A program made the position numbers and the translations under genes. Shown here one piece after another: positions 6,923 to 11,359 of a stretch of DNA of 11,359 bases. Numbering within the stretch: position 1 is the stretch's first letter; each line of letters begins with the position of its first letter. Source of the stretch: SZUA-217 sp034658975 (lineage in GTDB: Bacteria > Actinomycetota > Acidimicrobiia > Spongiisociales > ZC4RG35); assembly GCA_034658975.1 (NCBI GenBank), contig JAYEGJ010000069.1, positions 1 to 11,359 on the forward strand, given 5' to 3'. The notes under the pieces were generated by a model, which worked only from the letters and a program-made list of their open reading frames with translations, searched no databases and had not been told where the DNA came from.

Positions 6923-7876
6923 ATGACTACCAACCCCGGACTGCACGTCGTGTTCGGCACCGGTGCCATCGGAATGGCACTCATCGAGAAACTGAACCGC
7001 AGCGGGAGGAGCGTCCGGGCAGTCAACCGTAGTGGCAGAGCTCGAGTCCCCGATGGAGTCGATGTAGTTGGAGGCGACGCAACCAACACGGAGTTCGCGA
7101 AGACGGCGAGCGCCGACGCCGGCGTTGTCTACTTCTGCCTCAATCCCCCGTACACCCAATGGCCCACGCTGTTCCCACCCATGCAGGCCGCGGTGATCGA
7201 GGGGGCTGCATCGGCTGGAGCGAAACTGGTCGTTATGGAAAACCTCTACATGTACGCACCGATGCACGGTCAACCACTCACTGAGGATCTGCCGCACACC
7301 GCAACGACGCGCAAAGGGTCTTTGCGCGCTCAGATGGCAGCAGATCTGATGGAAGCGCACGAGACGGGCAAGGTACGGGCGACGGCAGGGCGAGCATCGG
7401 ACTACTTCGGCCCCCGGGGCCTGCTGAGCGCCATGGGAGAACGCGTGCTCTACCCCGCTCTTGCGGGGAAGAAGGCTCAGGTGATGGGCGATCCGGACCA
7501 GCTCCACACCTACTCATATATCCCCGACATCGCCACCGGTCTGGCAATCCTCGGAGAGCACGACGCCGCCGACGGCAAGGCTTGGCACTTGCCCAACGCA
7601 CCAACCCTCACCACCAGGCAGTTCATCGAACAGGTGTTTAAAGCAGCAGGCACCGAGACAGGTATCCAGGCAATGCCCGGGTGGATGATGAACACCGTTG
7701 GTCTCTTCAACGGCAACGTTCGCGAGCTCAAGGAGATGCTCTACGAGTTCGAAGAGCCCTTCGTCGTGGATGACAGCAAGTTCGAAGCCGCGTTCGGCAG
7801 CCATGCGACACCGCTGACAGAAGCCATCGGCACCACCGTCGACTGGTTCAGGGCCAACCCCAAGCAGTCGAAGTGA
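6923..7876 (+). CDS. SDR-family NAD(P)-dependent epimerase/dehydratase-like protein
   Basis: This 317-residue Rossmann-fold protein is of the extended/atypical SDR (NAD-dependent epimerase/dehydratase) kind. The dinucleotide-binding loop is VVFGTGAIGMAL (Gly12-x-Gly14-xx-Gly17), with VRAVNRSGR after strand 2 and a GGDATN segment. ENLYMYAPMHGQPLTED (about 106-122) and RKGSLRAQMA occupy the active-site region, where a canonical YxxxK pair is not evident. Later GRASDYFGPRG and HTYSYIPDIATGLAILGEHD are typical of this subgroup. Substrate unknown. It is expressed from the operator-controlled promoter at 6850-6879 and its stop overlaps the tetR start (GTGA). The TetR ligand may therefore be the substrate or product, by analogy with similar enzyme-repressor pairs. 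Confidence 0.87.
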   Translation: MTTNPGLHVVFGTGAIGMALIEKLNRSGRSVRAVNRSGRARVPDGVDVVGGDATNTEFAKTASADAGVVYFCLNPPYTQWPTLFPPMQAAVIEGAASAGAKLVVMENLYMYAPMHGQPLTEDLPHTATTRKGSLRAQMAADLMEAHETGKVRATAGRASDYFGPRGLLSAMGERVLYPALAGKKAQVMGDPDQLHTYSYIPDIATGLAILGEHDAADGKAWHLPNAPTLTTRQFIEQVFKAAGTETGIQAMPGWMMNTVGLFNGNVRELKEMLYEFEEPFVVDDSKFEAAFGSHATPLTEAIGTTVDWFRANPKQSK

Positions 7877-8508
7877 CCACACCCACCGAAACCAAAGGTG
7901 CCCGCGACAAGGAGGCGACCAGACTTCGGCTCCTTGACGCCGTCGGAAACCTGCTCGCACGCGAGGGATTCGGCGCTCTCGGCGTCAACGCCGTCGCCCG
8001 CGAGGCCGGCGTCGACAAGGTGCTGATCTACCGCTACTTCGGCGGGATGGACGAATTGCTCCACGCCTTCGGCCAGAGCGGCGACTTCTGGCCAAGCATC
8101 GCGCAAGTGACAGGAGACGATCCATCAGAGCTGATGGCGCTTCCCCTCGGCGAACGATGGGCGAAAGGCCTCAGCCGCTACGCGCGGGAACTGCGCCGCC
8201 GGCCCGTCACCAAAGAGATCCTCGCATGGGAGCAGATCGAGCAGAACGAGCTCACCAGCATCCTTCAGCAAGCCCGTGAGGAGTGGTTCGAGGAGTTGAT
8301 GACCCACTTCCCCGACGATCCTGACTCGACCGACGCCGACCTCGCAACCACGGTCTTGCTCCTTGTTGGGGCCATCCACTACTTCATTGTGCGGAGCCGC
8401 CTCCAAGCCGACTTCAGCGGCGTCCCAATCGACACCGACGAGGACTGGGAACGCCTCGACCAGGTCATCTTCACCATGTGCCGGCGGACATTGAGACCCG
8501 GCGACTGA
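7873..8508 (+). CDS. TetR/AcrR-family transcriptional regulator
   Basis: This 211-residue repressor has an N-terminal helix-turn-helix at about 15-62: LRLLDAVGNLLAREGFGALGVNAVAREAGVDKVLIYRYFGGMDELLHAF, where the recognition part (AREAGVDKVLIYRYFGG) is classic TetR. The rest is a variable ligand-binding/dimer domain that cannot be assigned a ligand. The GTG start overlaps the SDR stop by four bases, so translation is coupled and it has no separate promoter. The two matching palindromes in the operon promoter make negative autoregulation the simplest model. Confidence 0.93.
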   Translation: MTTPTETKGARDKEATRLRLLDAVGNLLAREGFGALGVNAVAREAGVDKVLIYRYFGGMDELLHAFGQSGDFWPSIAQVTGDDPSELMALPLGERWAKGLSRYARELRRRPVTKEILAWEQIEQNELTSILQQAREEWFEELMTHFPDDPDSTDADLATTVLLLVGAIHYFIVRSRLQADFSGVPIDTDEDWERLDQVIFTMCRRTLRPGD

Positions 8509-8704
8509 TCCTCGTCTCCCTGCGACGCATTCCAGCGACCGAACGGGCTGCCGGCTGCGATGCACGCGCTGGCGAATGTCCTCGTTGAAGTCCTCAGCAC
8601 CTGCGTCCATGGTCTCGTCCCGGTAGCGCTTCGAGATCTGCGCAGGCGGTCCACCGATCGTCTTTCATCAGGTCGCCATCAGAGCACCAAAAATCGGCGA
8701 CTCC

Positions 8705-8732
8705 GAACCCGCGACCTTCGGGTTATGAGACC
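8705..8732 (-). repeat. tRNA-Met-like fragment (anticodon loop to T-loop), probable att remnant
   Basis: On the reverse strand this reads CTCATAACCCGAAGG then TCGCGGGTTCG, matching a CAT-anticodon loop, 3' anticodon stem, variable loop and 5' T-stem of a methionine tRNA. The remainder of a tRNA is absent on both sides: no pairing 5' anticodon arm, and the T-arm fails after TTCG. It matches the fragment at 10868-10892 at 23 of 25 positions, in the same orientation. Confidence 0.6.
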
Positions 8733-8900
8733 AATGCGCGTGGTAACCGCCGTTGCCCTGCCGCGTCCTTTGGTAGCCAGCGGTTCGGAATCCTGGCTTT
8801 GAACGTGTCCGCCCATGCCCTCTGATGCTCTTTCGGTGCCGCCATTTCGTTTGCACGCCGTTTGCAGATTCAGTCGTGCTCGAACACGAACTACATTCCA

Positions 8901-8981
8901 GGTGTTGCCAATCGAATGACCGAGGTAACGCTCGTCGATGCCTGGGTTCGATCCGATCCGCACCAAGAAATGGTGTCGTAC
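8901..8981 (-). pseudogene. Possible tyrosine-integrase C-terminal relic
   Basis: The reverse-strand frame contains VRHHFLV...GIDERYLGHSIGNT, which resembles the RH(T/H)F...G(V/I)D...LGHSS..T stretch of tyrosine recombinases. The spacing between RH and LGH is about three residues short and no nucleophilic Tyr follows, so if real it is dead. Position and strand (upstream of a tRNA fragment) fit an integrase next to its att site. Chance resemblance is quite possible. Confidence 0.2.
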
Positions 8982-9017
8982 GAAACTCGAATCCGGAGCC
9001 TTATGTTGTGAGATGAC

Positions 9018-9023
9018 GGAGGT
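9018..9023 (+). promoter_or_regulatory. Ribosome-binding site GGAGGT supporting a TTG start
   Basis: GGAGGT ends six bases before TTG 9030. No ATG or GTG is available in frame at a comparable distance, so this site decides the unusual TTG start of the sigma-factor gene. Confidence 0.75.
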
Positions 9024-9029
9024 GCGCAT

Positions 9030-9500
9030 TTGCTGAAGAGTCAGACAAGTGTCGAATCGTTCGCAACGTACGTGGACACGGCTGAGCCATCTCTGAGAAA
9101 AGCGTTGATAGCTGGTTTTGGTGTTGAGGTCGGTCGTGATGCCACCGCAGACGCTCTCGTCTATGGATGGGAGAACTGGGAACGCGTGAGGACCATGGAC
9201 AATCCCACCGGTTATCTCTTCCGCGTCGGACAGAACGCGGCTCGACGGACAAAGAAGCGACAAACCCTGCCTGCGTCAGCTCCGAGCCAACAGTCAGACG
9301 GGGCGTGGTATGAGCCGGCCTTGTCACCGGCGTTGGGAAGGCTCTCAGACAGACAACGGGTCATCGTGGCCTTGCTTCATGCTTTCGATTTCTCGATGAC
9401 CGAAGTCGCCGAGTTGCTTGGGATCGCGAAGTCGACAGTCCAAATGCACGACGCACGGGCGATGAAGAAATTGAGAAGGGATCTCGGTGTTCAGAAATGA
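9030..9500 (+). CDS. ECF-type RNA polymerase sigma factor
   Basis: This 156-residue two-domain sigma factor would direct RNA polymerase to alternative promoters. Region 2 is at about 8-75: DATADALVYGWENWERV, then NPTGYLFRVGQNAARRTKKR, the ENPxxWLxRVAxNxxxD-like core. A linker follows (QTLPASAPSQQSDGAW), then region 4 at about 97-150: LGRLSDRQRVIVALLHAFDFSMTEVAELLGIAKSTVQMHDARAMKKLRRDLG, a clear helix-turn-helix. Region 2.1 is short and divergent. The start is TTG 9030. Its stop overlaps the start of the membrane-protein gene (ATGA), a typical sigma/anti-sigma arrangement. Hand counts over three 60-base lines give 52-60% GC against 63% for one line of the deaminase gene, a hint of a different origin only. 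Confidence 0.87.
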   Translation: MLKSQTSVESFATYVDTAEPSLRKALIAGFGVEVGRDATADALVYGWENWERVRTMDNPTGYLFRVGQNAARRTKKRQTLPASAPSQQSDGAWYEPALSPALGRLSDRQRVIVALLHAFDFSMTEVAELLGIAKSTVQMHDARAMKKLRRDLGVQK

Positions 9501-10768
9501 CCAATGATCTAAAGGACCAAATCCGCAGCCACTTCCGAAATGCATACGCCGAGTCTGAACCAGTAGCAGTGAGCGAGGTAGACGACCGGTCGACCCAGGT
9601 TGCTGAAGGACCCACCGTGGCCCCGGCGCGTATACGACTCCGCCCGGTGTGGGTGGTCGCCGGCACATTCCTGCTGACCATGTTGTTGGTCGGAGTGATT
9701 CCGCTCCTAAACGAGCCGGATTCCGCATTGCCGGAAGCGGGCTTGACTGCCTCAACTGTGGTTCCGATCGCCAGCAGCCAGACGGTTGAGGTGACGGTTT
9801 CGGAGTTGGCTGGTCGTAGCGGCCAACACTTGGCTGGTGTGCTCTACGAAGGAGAACTGACCGACCTCGACGATGAAGCAGTAGGCGGGTTCTGGTCTGT
9901 GATCCCAGACGACGAAGCCACCACCGAAGTCATGCGTGAACCAGCAGAGCTCTACGAGGGAGTGTTCCCGTTCGTTTCAGCCGACGCAGCAACACTGACC
10001 CCAGGGACATACACCCTGGTGTTGTGGTTGGACAACGGTTTGAGCCCTGTCAGTCGTTGGGTGCCAGTCAACTCCGACGGAATGGGTTTGTACGGCTGTC
10101 ACGTCGTCTTCGACATCAACGATGCCGACCAGACCAAAGTCGACATCACCCCAACCCTTCAACCCGACGGCTGGAACACCAACTGCAACACCGGACAAAC
10201 CATCCCCGGAACCAACACCAACGCCGTCCACCCACCAGAATCCTCGCTCGAACTAGGGGGACCACTATTCAAAACGGCAATGCCCCCAGTGACGGGTCTG
10301 TCAGCCGGCCAGACGGTTGAGGTGACGGTTTCGGAGTTGGCTGGTCGTAGCGGCCAACACTTGGCTGGTGTGCTCTACGAAGGAGAACTGACCGACCTCG
10401 ACGATGAAGCAGTAGGCGGGTTCTGGTCTGTGATCCCAGACGACGAAGCCACCACCGAAGTCATGCGTGAACCAGCAGAGCTCTACGAGGGAGTGTTCCC
10501 GTTCGTTTCAGCCGACGCAGCAACACTGACCCCAGGGACATACACCCTGGTGTTGTGGTTGGACAACGGTTTGAGCCCTGTCAGTCGTTGGGTGCCAGTC
10601 AACTCCGACGGAATGGGTTTGTACGGCTGTCACGTCGTCTTCGACATCAACGATGCCGACCAGACCAAAGTCGACATCACCCCAACCCTTCAACCCGACG
10701 GCTGGAACACCAACTGCAACACCGGACAAACCATCCCCGGAACCAACACCAACGCCGTCCACCCGTGA
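9497..10768 (+). CDS. Single-pass membrane protein with two identical outer domains; candidate sigma-factor regulator
   Basis: This 423-residue protein is coupled to the ECF sigma gene. Residues 1-50 are hydrophilic and presumably cytoplasmic; about 51-71 (VWVVAGTFLLTMLLVGVIPLL) is one membrane helix; the rest should be outside the membrane. The outer part has a short linker and two copies of a 152-residue domain (95-246 and 272-423), identical in sequence and joined by a 25-residue linker. Each copy is rich in Asp/Glu and Thr, looks beta-rich (TPGTYTLVLWLDNG...SRWVPV), and has two cysteines (C201/C230, C378/C407) that could form a disulfide. No HxxxCxxC zinc anti-sigma motif is present in the N-terminus. 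I do not recognise the outer domain. The anti-sigma role is inferred from coupling and topology only. The protein ends directly after the second copy. Confidence 0.8.
   Translation: MTNDLKDQIRSHFRNAYAESEPVAVSEVDDRSTQVAEGPTVAPARIRLRPVWVVAGTFLLTMLLVGVIPLLNEPDSALPEAGLTASTVVPIASSQTVEVTVSELAGRSGQHLAGVLYEGELTDLDDEAVGGFWSVIPDDEATTEVMREPAELYEGVFPFVSADAATLTPGTYTLVLWLDNGLSPVSRWVPVNSDGMGLYGCHVVFDINDADQTKVDITPTLQPDGWNTNCNTGQTIPGTNTNAVHPPESSLELGGPLFKTAMPPVTGLSAGQTVEVTVSELAGRSGQHLAGVLYEGELTDLDDEAVGGFWSVIPDDEATTEVMREPAELYEGVFPFVSADAATLTPGTYTLVLWLDNGLSPVSRWVPVNSDGMGLYGCHVVFDINDADQTKVDITPTLQPDGWNTNCNTGQTIPGTNTNAVHP
9777..10233 (+). repeat. 457-bp perfect direct repeat, copy 1
   Basis: Base-for-base comparison with 10308-10764 shows no difference over 457 positions at an offset of 531 bp (177 codons, so in frame). 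Copy 1 begins at GCCAGACGG and ends at GTCCACCC. It encodes the first outer domain of the membrane protein. Confidence 0.97.
10308..10764 (+). repeat. 457-bp perfect direct repeat, copy 2
   Basis: Identical to 9777-10233, with 74 unique bases between the copies. Identity ends one base before the last sense codon finishes (CCG versus CCA), and the TGA stop follows at once. Confidence 0.97.
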
Positions 10769-10818
10769 GGTGCTGATCCCTCTCTAGAGCAGCGAACACA
10801 CGTTGGTCAAGAACAAGA

Positions 10819-10850
10819 AAGACCCAGGCCAATGACCTGGGTCTTCTTTG
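10819..10850. terminator. Bidirectional intrinsic terminator
   Basis: AAGACCCAGG (10819-10828) pairs perfectly with CCTGGGTCTT (10836-10845) around a seven-base loop, followed by CTTTG on the forward strand. On the reverse strand the stem is followed by TCTTGTTCTTG. It can end the sigma/membrane-protein transcript, and it lies directly after the tRNA 3' end on the other strand, as native tRNA terminators do. Confidence 0.82.
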
Positions 10851-10899
10851 TAGCGGGGGCAGGATTTGAACCTGCGACCTTCGGGCTATGAGCCCGACG
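10851..10899 (-). other. 3' fragment of a tRNA-Met(CAT) gene, probable integration (att) site
   Basis: The reverse strand gives about tRNA positions 25 to 73: anticodon stem TCGGG/CCCGA with loop CTCATAG (CAT anticodon), variable AGGTC, T-arm GCAGG-TTCAAAT-CCTGC, 3' acceptor strand CCCCGCT and discriminator A, with no encoded CCA. The D-arm and 5' acceptor strand (expected AGCGGGG) are absent; unrelated coding sequence takes their place. The sequence resembles actinobacterial initiator tRNA. A 3' tRNA fragment followed by a terminator is the classic boundary of an element integrated in a tRNA gene. It cannot be a working tRNA by itself. Confidence 0.8.
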
Positions 10900-11359
10900 G
10901 AAGCAGATCCAGGGCCAGCTTCTTCTTGGCTTCGTGGGCATCCACACTTTCAACGAGTGACCGGATGAGATCGGTGTCGACCACGTCGAGGGCGAGCAGC
11001 GCTCGGCAGAACTCGAGATCCTTGGGACGCCCGGCGATGCTCTTCGAAACGAACAGGTCCTCAAGTGACAGGCACCAGGCCACCACCCCGTTGGTCGCTG
11101 GGGTCTCGTATCTGACGAACCGATCCTCCCAACCATCCGCCAGGACTGCGGTCTCGATTGAGACCCCCTGGGCATAGAAGCCGAAGGTCTCATGAAACAT
11201 GGACGCCTCTCCGATGGAACCGTCGACCAAGTCGGCCTTCTCACCTCGGCTATCACCAGGGATAACGATGTCGGCCTCGACCGATCTCATCGCAGCCTCA
11301 GGAAGATCACCGGCTATGGAGGCGTGCGCCGCCTGACTTCCTATCACGAGGACCTCCGG
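10886..11359 (-). CDS. DUF6036-like nucleotidyltransferase family protein, 5'-truncated by the window edge
   Basis: The frame is open to the right edge, so the start is outside the window. 157 residues are visible. VLVIGSQAAHASI (GS motif of the polymerase-beta-type nucleotidyltransferase fold) and SVEADIV (Glu28, Asp30, metal-site-like) open it. DLVDGSIGEASMFHETFGFYAQGV, then VVAWCLSLEDLFVSKSIAGRPKDLEFCRALL, match what I know of DUF6036 proteins, distant relatives of AbiEii-type nucleotidyltransferases. Function is unproven; such genes often occur in accessory and toxin-antitoxin-like regions. The last four residues PSGS lie almost wholly in the tRNA-Met fragment and the stop is TAG in its anticodon loop, so the native C-terminus may be lost or replaced. 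A GTG at 11347 is internal to the conserved N-terminal strand and is not the start. Confidence 0.78.
   Translation of the reverse strand, partial: PEVLVIGSQAAHASIAGDLPEAAMRSVEADIVIPGDSRGEKADLVDGSIGEASMFHETFGFYAQGVSIETAVLADGWEDRFVRYETPATNGVVAWCLSLEDLFVSKSIAGRPKDLEFCRALLALDVVDTDLIRSLVESVDAHEAKKKLALDLLPSGS

Larger units (their letters stand above)
8509..9029. other. 521-bp gene-poor region with possible integration scar
   Basis: No convincing intact gene is seen on either strand. It holds, reading on the reverse strand: an integrase-like 27-residue relic (8901-8981), a 40-codon open stretch beginning ATG at 8845 (MAAPKEHQRAW...) that ends at TCA TAA inside a tRNA-Met-like fragment (8705-8732), and a coding-looking but unrecognised stretch (8509-8664, with PPAQISKRYRDETMDAG) that runs on antisense to tetR. 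The sigma gene promoter should lie near its right end: TATGTT at 9002-9007 is a possible -10, without a good -35. I see no terminator for tetR. Confidence 0.5.

Noticed and set aside
8941..8975. Forward-strand tRNA-like T-loop (GGGTTCGATCC followed by CACCA)
   Set aside because: The flanking bases do not form a 5-bp T-stem and no acceptor or anticodon arm can be built.
8679..9263. 194-codon reverse-strand open frame
   Set aside because: It overlaps the sigma gene antisense and its end reads through the tRNA-like fragment. Only the short integrase-like part (8901-8981) seemed worth noting.
9977..10762. Two identical 84-codon reverse frames and two similar 98/73-codon forward frames
   Set aside because: They are shadows of the duplicated 457-bp unit; their identity only reflects the repeat.
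10851..10899. Complete functional tRNA-Met gene
   Set aside because: The D-arm and 5' acceptor strand are missing on the reverse strand and protein-coding sequence takes their place.
10807..11256. 149-codon reverse-strand frame containing SPKVAGSNPAPATK
   Set aside because: That peptide is the well-known false translation of a tRNA 3' half; the DUF6036-like frame on the same strand is the real gene.
1..11359. CRISPR array, insertion sequence or replication origin
   Set aside because: No series of short regularly spaced repeats, no transposase motifs with inverted ends, and no origin-type repeats were seen.

Overview
The window looks like chromosome from a high-GC, probably actinobacterial organism (Acidimicrobiia-like is my best guess, low confidence). 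The signs are GC-rich third codon positions, GTG and TTG starts, four-base ATGA/GTGA gene overlaps, possible leaderless starts, and a coenzyme-B12-dependent ribonucleotide reductase with an actinobacterial-type cysteine-rich tail.

Layout. (1) 1-2739: 3' part of nrdJ (class II ribonucleotide reductase), interrupted by a 438-residue intein with a LAGLIDADG homing endonuclease domain. A perfect 18-bp hairpin follows. (2) 2811-5979: four tightly packed forward genes: an aminoglycoside-phosphotransferase-like small-molecule kinase, a GNAT acetyltransferase fused to a DUF952 domain, an NTF2/DUF4440-like small protein, and an adenine/adenosine deaminase. Two of the three junctions overlap (8 and 4 bases), and the third is a 43-base gap with a possible promoter. 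(3) 6138-6824, reverse: a hemolysin III/PAQR-family (TrhA) membrane protein. (4) 6850-8508: a self-contained regulatory unit. A strong promoter carries two perfect palindromic operators and drives an SDR-type NAD(P)-binding oxidoreductase and a TetR repressor that overlaps it by four bases. (5) 8509-9029: a gene-poor scar with a tRNA-Met-like fragment and a possible integrase relic. (6) 9030-10768: an ECF sigma factor translationally coupled to a single-pass membrane protein, the likely sigma-control partner. Its outer part consists of two copies of a 152-residue domain that are identical at the DNA level over 457 bp. (7) 10819-11359: a terminator, a 49-base 3' fragment of a tRNA-Met gene, and a reverse-strand DUF6036-like nucleotidyltransferase that runs off the right edge and takes its last residues and stop codon from the tRNA fragment.

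The left two thirds reads as ordinary chromosome: nucleotide metabolism, salvage and small-molecule modification. The right third looks like an integration hotspot. Two tRNA-Met-like fragments lie in the same orientation about 2.16 kb apart, bracket the sigma/membrane-protein module, and the right-hand one joins an accessory-type nucleotidyltransferase. The least familiar system is the sigma factor plus duplicated-domain membrane sensor. The most informative structural signals are the perfect 457-bp duplication and the tRNA-fragment scars.
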